Shown here: positions 24,635-32,906 of the stretch, piece after piece
How positions within the stretch are numbered: position 1 is the first letter of the stretch
Layout of the letters: each line of letters opens with the position of its first letter
DNA from: an uncultured bacterium
GTDB taxonomy: Bacteria; Actinomycetota; Coriobacteriia; Coriobacteriales; Coriobacteriaceae
Reading direction: 5' to 3'
NCBI GenBank assembly: GCA_905215065.1
Contig: CAJMOF010000010.1
Span: 35,722-99,721 of the forward strand
Length of the DNA: 64,000 bases
Translations under genes and position numbers: made by a program
Notes under the pieces: generated by a model
Told to the model about the DNA's origin: nothing
The model's database searches: none
The model's input: only the letters and a program-made list of their open reading frames with translations

Positions 24635-27600
24635 GACGCTCACCTCCCTTCGCGCTCGCCTTGCGACGAACGTGCATCCAGGCCGCAGCAGCGCAAAGCA
24701 CCGCCGCGCCGGCAAGGTACGTCAGAGTGACGCCCGACATACCAGAAAGGGGCAAAGAGGTGGAGTAGGTGTTGGTGAAGGTGGGGGTGGAGTCGGTGAG
24801 GTTGTGGTCCGTGTCGGTGGTCACTTCATTGCCGTCACGATCCTGAATCTGCTTGTAGGTCGCAGTGACGTTGATCTTGTGGTCAGTGTTATCAACTGCA
24901 TTGACCGTAATCTGATAAATCGACTGGTCGTACTTGTAGTTCGTAAACGGCGTGGTCGGCTGCTGCTCGCGAACGTAATAAGTAAAGGTCTTGCTTGCAC
25001 CGCGACCAGTGGAGTCAGTCGGAAGTTTGTTGAGTTGATCGAGTTTGTACTCGATCTTGTCGAAGCTCAGGGTCTGGGACTTGCCGCCGTCGGCAGTGGT
25101 GATAATCTCGCCCTTGAGGTTGGTCACAACCGTCTTGGCATTTTTGAAGTCCGCGTTATCCGCAAACTCGAGCTTAAACTCCTTCATCTCGCCGCCCTTT
25201 ACGACCTTGGTCACCTTAGGAGTCCAGGTGCCGGTAGAGGTGTACGGAGTGTACTTGTTGGTGAAGGTCTTTTCCCCGCCGGGGCCGTTAATCGAATAAT
25301 AGCCTTGGTCGTCCTTTTCCAGCGAGTTAGTTGAATCTCCCGGACTCACGCTTGTGATCGTGTAGTTGTGAACGTAAAGAGGAACGTCCGAGTTTGGATT
25401 TTCCCCGCTCGGCACCTTCATGAGTAGCGTTTGGTTGTCCTGAACCGTCACCACAATCTTGTACACGGCTGGGTCGTACGTGATGTCGAGATCATTGCCA
25501 GCATTTTCGACCAAGTAGTATGTAATCTTGTTAGCCTCAACAGTCTTATCAATGAACTGTTCGCCAAGGTCAAAGGTGATGTTACCGTCCGCATCATTCT
25601 TGGCGGTTCCGACCAAGGTGCAGCCGCCACTGTTGAATGTCTTGTCATTCCAAGAGGGCTCCGTCGCGCCATCCGAATCCTTACGGTAGACCGAGAAGGA
25701 GAACTGGTCTTTGGCGAGCGCTATGCTTTCCTCGGTCTGCTTATTTTTCATTTTCAGCGCCTTGGTTGCCTTCAGCTTAAGGCTCGGATAGACATACGTA
25801 TCCGCAGGCACGCCCAAGTACAGGTCGCCGTTCGACATGATGCCGCCGCCATGGTTCCAGGAATAATTGCCCGTGATGAACGTTGTCGCAACTTTTTGCG
25901 CATTGATCGCGGCTTCGTCTTGAGCTGTAACACCCGAGCTCAGGCCGATGCTGTTATATACCTGCACGCCACCGTTAGCGGGGATAGTAATGGCTTGCGT
26001 AAGCTCTTTACTTCCCTTGTATTTGGCGTCACCGCCGCCAAGCATTTTGCCAATCACCGCCGCGATCGGGGTCTTATGACCCTCCGCCGCAAGGAAGAAG
26101 TCCGCGTGGCCGTTTTCGCGAAAGAAAGAACTATTGTAGGCGTCAGTATCCTGGTTCTTTTTTTGGACAAGGCCTTCGTAGCCACCAGCGGATAGGTGAG
26201 GGGTGCCATCGTTGCCTCTATTGTTTTCAGGATCATAGTCATTTGCACCCTGCTGGTTTAGAGCAGACGTATTGCCAAAAATTGCCGTGCCGTCGGTATT
26301 CGTCACCAAGGTCTTACCCGTCGGGCAAACCGCAACGCCGCCACCGTAGCCACCGGCCTCATTGCTGCTTATATAGGAGTTATAGACAAATAGCCTGCCC
26401 GCATTAGATGCGGTATCCGAATCGCCCTGGACAAAGATACCGCCTCCGCCCCAGTCAAAGCGAGACATGCAGGAGTTATTAGTGATATAGACTGGAGTAG
26501 ATTTTGACGCACCTTCTATCATCGCGTCAACCATCTGGCCCACGCGAATGCCAGCACCCTCGGAACGGTTGCTCACGTTTGCGGCAATAGTTCCCCCCGT
26601 AATGTTGAGCCATGCCATTGTCTCGCGAGAACTCGCCCCGTGTCGATCGACATCGGTAATGTAAACGCCACCGCCAGCTTCCTGAGAATAGTTACCCGTA
26701 ATCTGGCCGCCCGAAATGGTGACATGAGTACCGTTTTTAGCGGCAAGTCCAGCACCGCCATGATCGCCATAACCATCCTTGCCACAGAACTTGGCATATT
26801 TATTGTTAGTGATGTAGCCGCCGGAAACAGTAACGCTGCCGCCCGAAGCCATGATGCCGCCGCCGAAACCAGCACCAGAAGGAAGCGTGCTGTTGCCGGA
26901 GATTACGCCATTAGTCATGGTGACCGTGGAGTCTTTAGCATACACACCGCCGCCACTAGGAGCACTGTTGCCAGCAATTACGCCACCGGTCAAATTAAGG
27001 GTCGAGGCATCACCTTTCTCGTTGGACACCATAATGCCCGCGCCCGCACCCGAGCTAGAAGCGCCACACACGTAGCCGCCGCTCATGTTGACGGCAGAGC
27101 CGTTCTCGGCATAGATGAGGTTGCCGACGTTGCAATTATCCTTTTGGGTAAGTACGCCACTGTCGAGATTAAACGTACCGCCCGCATAAACGTTGATGAG
27201 CCTCATCGTGGAGCCGGCAGCGGTACCCACGATGGCACCGTTGATGCTGACCTCGTGCCTATAGAGAGTCTCGGTTGTCCCCGTACCGTTCGGCGTCGAT
27301 TCGGTCACGTAATACGTGAGCTTGGTCGGAATGCCAGAGCTGGTGTCGTACTCCATCGAGGCGACTCGCCCATTATTATCGCCATTCTGAACCGACTTTT
27401 GATCCTGCCCTTGGCTAGAATCTTTAAGGGTAAGCGTCGCGCTATTGGCGATGTTGAAGAGCGGCTTGGTTGAATTGTCACCCGAATGCGTGATTTTACA
27501 GCCGTTTAAGTTCAGCGTTATTTTAATGCCGCTGTTAAGTGTGATTTCGCCAGCATAGTCAATATCAGCTGTAAGCTTAAAACTGGCTGCTTGATTTTCC

Positions 27601-28034
27601 CCAACGCTTAGAAGCTTTGCTCGCAAATCTTCGGCATTATTAATATCTGTAGTTGCCTCTTCGCTCTCCACAGCCTCCTCGGCTGACAAGACAGCGTTAG
27701 CGTCCATCGCTTCATTATCTTCTGCCTGGGACTTGTCCTTGGACTGCTCCTCCGACTGGGTATCGTCGTCGCCGGTCTCAGCATCATCGCTATTCTGGTT
27801 TTCGGCATCCCCGTCGGCAGTGTTGTCTACGCCAGTAGACTCACCTGAGGAACCCCCCCCCATCACAGTTTCCTCGGCAGAAACCGTCTGGGCATCGTTG
27901 GCAATGGCCTGCGAGATCGGGGGCATGACGAGCGACAGTACCAGGCTCAAAACGGAGGCTCCGCACAAAACGCCTGCCAGTACACGGCGCGTCGCTTTTT
28001 TACTCTGCTTAGATTTGTCTGAATTCGCTTTCAT
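24627..28034 (-). CDS. Large surface adhesin / pilus tip protein with G9 tract
   Basis: An 1135-residue secreted protein. After a signal peptide (VLAGVLCGASVLSLVLSL) comes an acidic low-complexity linker (~50-125), a right-handed beta-helix of glycine-rich repeats (~150-680, e.g. LTGGVIAGNSAPSGGGVYA, TMTNGVISGNS), then FctA/Spy0128-like isopeptide pilin domains (FSFSVYRKDSDG, YYLVENAG, TFTYYVREQQP), and the sorting signal LPLSG with helix and basic tail. Such beta-helix tips usually bind host or dietary glycans. Nine consecutive G's (27861-27853) encode glycines near residue 58; slippage there would switch expression. GGAGGAG precedes the ATG. It is the first gene of the pilus operon. Confidence 0.88.
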   Translation of the reverse strand: MKANSDKSKQSKKATRRVLAGVLCGASVLSLVLSLVMPPISQAIANDAQTVSAEETVMGGGSSGESTGVDNTADGDAENQNSDDAETGDDDTQSEEQSKDKSQAEDNEAMDANAVLSAEEAVESEEATTDINNAEDLRAKLLSVGENQAASFKLTADIDYAGEITLNSGIKITLNLNGCKITHSGDNSTKPLFNIANSATLTLKDSSQGQDQKSVQNGDNNGRVASMEYDTSSGIPTKLTYYVTESTPNGTGTTETLYRHEVSINGAIVGTAAGSTMRLINVYAGGTFNLDSGVLTQKDNCNVGNLIYAENGSAVNMSGGYVCGASSSGAGAGIMVSNEKGDASTLNLTGGVIAGNSAPSGGGVYAKDSTVTMTNGVISGNSTLPSGAGFGGGIMASGGSVTVSGGYITNNKYAKFCGKDGYGDHGGAGLAAKNGTHVTISGGQITGNYSQEAGGGVYITDVDRHGASSRETMAWLNITGGTIAANVSNRSEGAGIRVGQMVDAMIEGASKSTPVYITNNSCMSRFDWGGGGIFVQGDSDTASNAGRLFVYNSYISSNEAGGYGGGVAVCPTGKTLVTNTDGTAIFGNTSALNQQGANDYDPENNRGNDGTPHLSAGGYEGLVQKKNQDTDAYNSSFFRENGHADFFLAAEGHKTPIAAVIGKMLGGGDAKYKGSKELTQAITIPANGGVQVYNSIGLSSGVTAQDEAAINAQKVATTFITGNYSWNHGGGIMSNGDLYLGVPADTYVYPSLKLKATKALKMKNKQTEESIALAKDQFSFSVYRKDSDGATEPSWNDKTFNSGGCTLVGTAKNDADGNITFDLGEQFIDKTVEANKITYYLVENAGNDLDITYDPAVYKIVVTVQDNQTLLMKVPSGENPNSDVPLYVHNYTITSVSPGDSTNSLEKDDQGYYSINGPGGEKTFTNKYTPYTSTGTWTPKVTKVVKGGEMKEFKLEFADNADFKNAKTVVTNLKGEIITTADGGKSQTLSFDKIEYKLDQLNKLPTDSTGRGASKTFTYYVREQQPTTPFTNYKYDQSIYQITVNAVDNTDHKINVTATYKQIQDRDGNEVTTDTDHNLTDSTPTFTNTYSTSLPLSGMSGVTLTYLAGAAVLCAAAAWMHVRRKASAKGGERRE
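27853..27861 (-). repeat. G9 homopolymer inside the adhesin gene
   Basis: Nine C's on the plus strand, nine G's in the coding strand, in the N-terminal linker of the adhesin. As written the gene is in frame. No other homopolymer of eight or more G/C was noticed in the window. Confidence 0.9.
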
Positions 28035-28123
28035 CGATGTCTCCTCCCCAAGAGACCGCGATCTTGCTCTTTCACCATCAAACGTATCTGCGCAATCTGT
28101 AATTGCGCTCGTTTAGTAATGCA

Positions 28124-28153
28124 ATTATAACGATTGTTTAAACATCTGAGCAA
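28124..28153 (-). promoter_or_regulatory. Promoter of the pilin operon
   Basis: On the minus strand TTGCTC (28153-28148), 18 bases, then TATAAT (28129-28124), 90 bases before the adhesin ATG. The remaining gene-free stretch up to 28492 is unusually AT-rich. It carries a short hairpin (ACGGTCGAAAATCGACCGT) and a GGTAGG...CCTACC pair near 28326-28380, but no gene. Confidence 0.6.
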
Positions 28154-28492
28154 CAAAACCGACATTTTTGTAGCGAGTTCTCAATTCTCTTGACATTTGC
28201 TCAGATTTACCTTCGTTTATTCGCTATCTATTTTTTGTTTCTGCTGGTAATTTAGTTGCGTATTATTTTTTTATGGCATTAGATTTATTTGCACAACATT
28301 TTGCTCAAGAGCAAACATCCTGTGAACGGTCGAAAATCGACCGTGAGCGGTAGGTCATTAACCGGGATGAATATCCTACCAAATTGATGAGAATATCTTA
28401 AACCCATCGGTGGTTAGAAGTATGATGTTCAGACAACAATATTTGAATTTTCCCACAGATTTTAGGTATCAATTCGCCCAAATCGCCTGAGG

Positions 28493-28525
28493 CCACCGCA
28501 AAAAAGCCTGCCCCTTCTGCGGTGG
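28493..28525 (-). terminator. Degenerate family A hairpin after the HAD gene
   Basis: CCACCGCA / TGCGGTGG, ten bases after the stop of 28535-29356. A divergent member of the dispersed ACCACCACAAAGG hairpin family. Confidence 0.5.
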
Positions 28526-28534
28526 TCCCCCCCG

Positions 28535-29356
28535 CTACAGCAAATGTTCCTCGATAAAGATCGCGATGCCGTCTTTGTCGTTACTGGCGGTTACAAAGTC
28601 GGCGGCGGAGCGGGTGGCATCGCTGCCGTTTGCCATGGCCACGCCCACGCCGGCATCAGCCACCATGCAGGTGTCGTTATCGGCATCGCCAAACACGCAA
28701 ATGTTCTGGAGCTCCATGTCGTTGAGCTCTGCCACGCGCACAAGGCCGCGCGTCTTGGACACGTGCGGATCCATGAACTCGTAGAGCCGCTGCGTGGTCT
28801 GCAGGGCCGCTGCCTTAACAGTGTCATCGGCAAACGTCGACGCCCGCTCAATCACCTGCGGCATTACCTCGGGTGCCATGGTAAACATCACCTTGGGCTG
28901 CGGCTCGCGCAAAAACTCGGCAAAATCGACCACCTGGTAGGGCACGCCGTCGACGCGTGACAGGTGCTCGACGCACGCGTTGCTCTCGGGCACGTAGAAC
29001 ACGCCGTCTCGGGGGCAGACGGGCGTTGCCGGAAGGTCCACCATGTGCTTGCAGATGCGCGCGATAGTCTCGCCCGGCAGCGGATAGCTCAGCTCGTTGA
29101 TGTCGTGCGCGCGGTCGATGACCTCGGCGCCGCCACAGCCCACGAGCACGTCTACCAGGCCTTCGATGCCCCAGAGCTCGTACATGGCCTCGGTCGCGTG
29201 GGCGTCGCGCCCGGTGCACAGGCCAAAGAGCACGCCGCGCTCGCGCAGGGCGCGGATCGCCGCCACGGTGCGCGGGGACACCGTGTGCTGGCTCGTGAGC
29301 AGCGTGCCGTCGATATCGCAGAACACGGCTTTGATGTGGCTGAAGGTGGTGTCCAT
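28535..29356 (-). CDS. HAD-superfamily phosphatase, Cof subfamily (IIB)
   Basis: A predicted cytoplasmic phosphatase of sugar phosphates or similar small molecules. The 273-residue protein has motif I AVFCDIDGTLLT (nucleophile and acid aspartates), motif II CTGRD, the Cof-type cap domain in the middle, motif III lysine around SKTRG and motif IV ICVFGDADNDTCM. The ATG at 29356 fits the family N-terminus (MDTTFSHIKAVF) and has AAAGG upstream; a longer open frame to 29563 only reads through an intergenic hairpin repeat. It stands alone between family A hairpins. Confidence 0.9.
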   Translation of the reverse strand: MDTTFSHIKAVFCDIDGTLLTSQHTVSPRTVAAIRALRERGVLFGLCTGRDAHATEAMYELWGIEGLVDVLVGCGGAEVIDRAHDINELSYPLPGETIARICKHMVDLPATPVCPRDGVFYVPESNACVEHLSRVDGVPYQVVDFAEFLREPQPKVMFTMAPEVMPQVIERASTFADDTVKAAALQTTQRLYEFMDPHVSKTRGLVRVAELNDMELQNICVFGDADNDTCMVADAGVGVAMANGSDATRSAADFVTASNDKDGIAIFIEEHLL

Positions 29357-29450
29357 GGGGGGCCTTTCTGGGTTGTGCGGCGGTGTGGGGTGTGGTCGTG
29401 AACGGCGTACATGGTATACCAAGGCGCAGGCGCGGCCTGTCAAAGCAAAA

Positions 29451-29485
29451 ACCACCACAAAGGTGCCTGGCCCCTTTGTGGTGGT
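29451..29485 (-). terminator. Family A hairpin repeat, second hairpin after the MFS gene
   Basis: ACCACCACAAAGG / CCTTTGTGGTGGT, perfect 13-bp arms, with GGTTTTTGCTTTG following on the minus strand. It lies just downstream of a family B hairpin. Confidence 0.8.
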
Positions 29486-29517
29486 CGGATCCGCAGGGTG
29501 GCCTGGCCCGGGGCGCA

Positions 29518-29579
29518 AACCATCACAACAATCGATGTTTTTCGGCAAAATCGCGATTTTCATCGAATGTTGTGATGGT
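29518..29579. repeat. Family B hairpin repeat (copy 2), after the MFS gene
   Basis: ACCATCACAACAATCGATG and CATCGAATGTTGTGATGGT form a long stem three bases from the MFS stop. The loop TTTTTCGGCAAAATCGCGATTTT is largely shared with the other copies. Confidence 0.85.
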
Positions 29580-29581
29580 CT

Positions 29582-30862
29582 TTACTGCCTTGCGGCACGA
29601 TCAAAATGCCGGCGCCCAAACAGCAGCAACGCCGCAGGGACAGCCGTCACGACCAGGCCCGCCCCTACGAGTGTCTGCTGCACGCCAAATGTCGCCGCCA
29701 GCCACGGGGCAATCGCCAGCGGCGCCACGCCGGCGAACATATTGCCAAAGCCCATGACCGAGTTCACGCGACCGAGCTGCTCGAGCGGTGCCGTCGTTTG
29801 CACGATGGTGTTGTGGAGCGGGTTGACGATGCCCCAAGCTATGCCCAGTGCAATCTGGCCGACAAGGGCCACGCCCACGTACGGCGTCCCCACATAGAGC
29901 AGGCTTCCCAGGCCCACGGACATAAGCGCCACGAGCAGCGTTTTGAGGTTGACCAGGTGCGGCGGCAAGCGAAGCGCGAGCACGGCACCCAGCACCGCGC
30001 CGACACCGCAGGCAGACGAGAGCCAGCCCATCCACTCAACGCCGACGCGTAGGACATCGCGATAGAAAAACGACTCGAGCGGATCGAAGGCTCCGTAGCC
30101 AAAGTTCGAAAGAAAAATGATGCAGAAAAGTAGCGCGAGGACGCTGTTGGTGAAGACCGTCTTGATGCTGGCTGCGAAGGTGGCGCGGGCGGACGTGCTG
30201 GGGTTGGAGCTTTGTCCCGCACGCTCCCCTTCCTCTGCCGAATCGGCATCCGCATGCCCGGCGACATAGCTGGTCTGCGGCCTAAAGCCCCAACCGACGA
30301 CAAACGCCAGCACGGTGAAGAGCATCATGAGCACGAACACCGCGCGCGACGATGCAGCCGCCGCGACAAAGCCGCCCAGCGTGGGGCCAACGATGATACT
30401 CACGTTTGAAAACATGGCGATGGCGGAGTTGATGTCTTTGAGCTCGACAGGATCGTCGGTGAGGTAGGCCGGATAGGACGTGGCGATGGGCTGGGCGAAT
30501 CCCATCGTAAAGCCCAGAAACACCGCGCCGAGTAGGACGACGCCGGTCGCGCTACCAAAGGCGATGATTGCCATGCCGGTTGCGAGCGCGCCGATGATGC
30601 TCAGCAAGAAATGGCGACGCGGACCCCAGGCGTCGAGCTCCGCGCCACCCGCAAAGGATCCCAGGATCACGAAAACGTTCATAAACAGAACGGCCAGCGA
30701 TGTCGCGACGACCGAGGCATCGTCTGCATAGGTGAGCGTTCCGATGACGCCGATAAAATAACTGGTCTGAAACCCGGTGTAGATGAGAAAGCGCATCGCC
30801 ACCAGCCGCTTGGCCTGCACGGACAGCGATGATTGAGGCTTTGAGAAAAGAGAGGCGAGCAT
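29582..30862 (-). CDS. Major facilitator superfamily transporter
   Basis: A 426-residue integral membrane protein with about twelve hydrophobic helices. The loop 2-3 motif is present in degenerate form (GGAELDAWGPRRHFL), as in MFS drug and sugar exporters; a short cytoplasmic loop rich in Ser/Glu separates the two halves (HADADSAEEGERAGQSS). The substrate cannot be read from sequence. The start ATG at 30862 follows AAGGAG. It is a single-gene unit ending in back-to-back family B and A hairpins. Confidence 0.88.
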   Translation of the reverse strand: MLASLFSKPQSSLSVQAKRLVAMRFLIYTGFQTSYFIGVIGTLTYADDASVVATSLAVLFMNVFVILGSFAGGAELDAWGPRRHFLLSIIGALATGMAIIAFGSATGVVLLGAVFLGFTMGFAQPIATSYPAYLTDDPVELKDINSAIAMFSNVSIIVGPTLGGFVAAAASSRAVFVLMMLFTVLAFVVGWGFRPQTSYVAGHADADSAEEGERAGQSSNPSTSARATFAASIKTVFTNSVLALLFCIIFLSNFGYGAFDPLESFFYRDVLRVGVEWMGWLSSACGVGAVLGAVLALRLPPHLVNLKTLLVALMSVGLGSLLYVGTPYVGVALVGQIALGIAWGIVNPLHNTIVQTTAPLEQLGRVNSVMGFGNMFAGVAPLAIAPWLAATFGVQQTLVGAGLVVTAVPAALLLFGRRHFDRAARQ

Positions 30863-31035
30863 GGAGACTCCTTGTTTCGTACGAATGCGGACGGCGGGCA
30901 TTCGCCACCGTCTGTCAAATCAATCTATCCGCATGAAACAATAAGGACACATCAAGCCCCTTTTCTCCGTTTTTCGCCCGTCATGAACTACTTGGTAGAT
31001 TGTAAGGCATGTCCCACGCATCTACCAAAGAAAAA

Positions 31036-31071
31036 ACCACCACAAAGGTGCACTGTCCCCTTTGTGGTGGT
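31036..31071 (-). terminator. Family A hairpin repeat / terminator after the glucosidase gene
   Basis: ACCACCACAAAGG / CCTTTGTGGTGGT, followed by TTTTTTCTTTGG on the minus strand, 29 bases after the stop. A textbook intrinsic terminator. Confidence 0.88.
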
Positions 31072-31099
31072 TGCGACGTTTGCGCTGGTTGAGACTTGG

Positions 31100-32548
31100 C
31101 TAGGCCAGGTCGGCACCGTTGGTGGCGATGACCTTCTTGTACCAGAAGAAGCTGTCCTTGCGGCTGCGGGCGAGCGTGCCGTTGCCGTCGTTGTCCTTGT
31201 CGACGTAAATGAAGCCGTAGCGCTTCTTCATCTCGCCGGTCGAGGCGCTCACCAAATCGATGCAGCCCCACATGGTGTAGCCCATCAGGTCCACGCCGTC
31301 CTCGATGGCAATCTCCATCTGCTTGATATGCTCGCGCAGGTAATCGATGCGGTAGCTGTCGTGAATCGAACCGTCCGCCTCGACCTCGTCCACCGCGCCC
31401 AGGCCGTTCTCGACAATCATCAGCGGCACCTGGTAGCGGTCGTAGACCTCCTCCAGGTAGTAGCGCAGGCCCTCGGGGTCGATCGCCCAACCCCAATCGC
31501 TCTTCTTGAGATACTCGTTGCCGGCGCCACCAAAAATGTTGCCTTGCTCCAGCAGCACCGGGTCGGCCGTGGCGGTGGCGCTCATGTAGTAGCTAAAGCT
31601 GTAGAAGTCGACCTTGCCGGCGGCCAGCGTGGCGGCGTCCTCGGGCGAAACCTCCACGTGCACGCCTTCGCGGAGCCACACGCTGGGCGCCCACGAGGGA
31701 TACGCACCGCGCACCTGCACGTCGCCGCAGTAGAAGTTCATCTCGCGCTGCTGCTTTTGTGCGGCCAGAACGTCTGCCGGGTTGCACGTGTGCGGATAGC
31801 AAGCGTTGCCGGCGATCATGCAGCCGATCTTGTTCTGTGGGTCGATCTGATGGCCCATGGAGACGCACTTGGCGCTCGCCAGGAACTGATGGTGCAGGGC
31901 ATCGAAGCGCGCCTGTGGATCGTCCCAGTCGCAGTTGCCAAAGGCCATGGGCGTGTCAGTTGCCTCGGGCACCATGCCGCCGCCCATCACGCCGCCAAAG
32001 CCGCCCATGAGCAGGCAATTGATTTCGTTAAAGGTGAGCCAGTAGCGCACCAGCCCCTTGTACTCGGTCATGACGGTACGGGCGTAGTTGAGATAGAAAT
32101 CGATGAGCTTGGGGTTCTTCCAGCCGCCGTAGTTTTTGGACAGGCCATAGGGCAGCTCGTAGTGGCTGAGGGTGACCATGGGTTCGATGCCCTGCTCCTG
32201 ACAGGCCTGGAACACGCGGCGGTAGAACTCGATGCCGGCCTGGTTGGGCTCGGCCTCATCGCCGTTGGGGAAGATGCGGCTCCAGTTGATGGACATGCGG
32301 TAGCACTTAAAGCCCATCTCGCCAAAGAGCTTGATGTCGTCAAGATAATGATGGTACATATCCACGGCCTCGTGGCTGGGATAGTGTTACTGGGGCAGAA
32401 TGCCGTCGGTGATGTGGCGCGGCTCGGAGACCGTGCCGCCCGTCATGATGTCGGGAACGCCGAGGCCCTTGCCATCCTCGTTGTATCCACCTTCGCACTG
32501 ATTGGCGGCAGTGGCGCCGCCCCACAGAAATCCATCGGGAAAAGCCAT
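31100..32548 (-). pseudogene. 6-phospho-beta-glucosidase (GH1) with in-frame stop at codon 54
   Basis: GH1 enzymes of this group hydrolyse PTS-imported beta-glucosides such as cellobiose- or salicin-6-phosphate. The acid/base glutamate (LTFNEIN) and nucleophile (MIVENGLG) are both intact. The natural start is ATG 32548 behind AAAGGAG, giving MAFPDGFLWGGATAANQCEG, the classic GH1 opening. Codon 54 (32389-32387) is TAA, within DGILPQ-stop-HYPSHEAVDMYH, where relatives have a sense codon. One base change from GAA, CAA or AAA would make it. Without the stop it would be 482 residues, normal length. The rest of the frame is undamaged, so the mutation is recent, is read through, or is an assembly error. 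Confidence 0.9.
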
Positions 32549-32646
32549 GTTGGCTCCTTTCGTACGTGTTGGGGGTGGTTGCGCGGACGTCGAAGCGGCG
32601 TCCGCAGGGAAATTTGCGTCCGGAGCGAGGCCCGCGCAGGAACCGC

Positions 32647-32808
32647 CGCCACGAAACCGGCCTATCTACTACTTTTTACCGCAAACCCCTGACCACACCG
32701 CAATTGCCAAAAATAAAACCGCAGGTAGACGGCTTGGCGATTTTTGGTAAACCGCCGTATGGTTGGCCCCTACCGTTAAAAGGTAGTAGATAGGCCAGTT
32801 TCGTGGCG
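32647..32808. repeat. 162-bp element with 32-bp terminal inverted repeats
   Basis: The outer arms start CGCCACGAAACCGGCC and end GGCCAGTTTCGTGGCG, 32 bases each with two mismatches, both of which would be G-U pairs in RNA. The interior contains a second inverted pair (TTGCCAAAAAT / ATTTTTGGTAA). It lies between the EIIBC terminator and the glucosidase start; it has no coding capacity and resembles a MITE or a large RNA hairpin. Confidence 0.75.
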
Positions 32809-32850
32809 AGGCCTCTATCGACGCCTGTGCGGGACCCCTCGTCCATTTGG

Positions 32851-32882
32851 AAAAAGCCGGCGGGGCGCTCCCCCGCCGGCTT
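32851..32882 (-). terminator. Terminator after the EIIBC gene
   Basis: AGCCGGCGGGG / CCCCGCCGGCT with a 5-nt loop, followed by TTTTT on the minus strand. It separates the PTS gene from the downstream glucosidase. Confidence 0.93.
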
Positions 32883-32906
32883 GGTACCGAGTCTTTGTCG
32901 TTTGGG

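Noticed and set aside
28535..29563. Longer start for the HAD phosphatase
   Set aside because: The extra 69 residues read through an intergenic hairpin repeat; family members begin at MDTTFSHIK-like positions.
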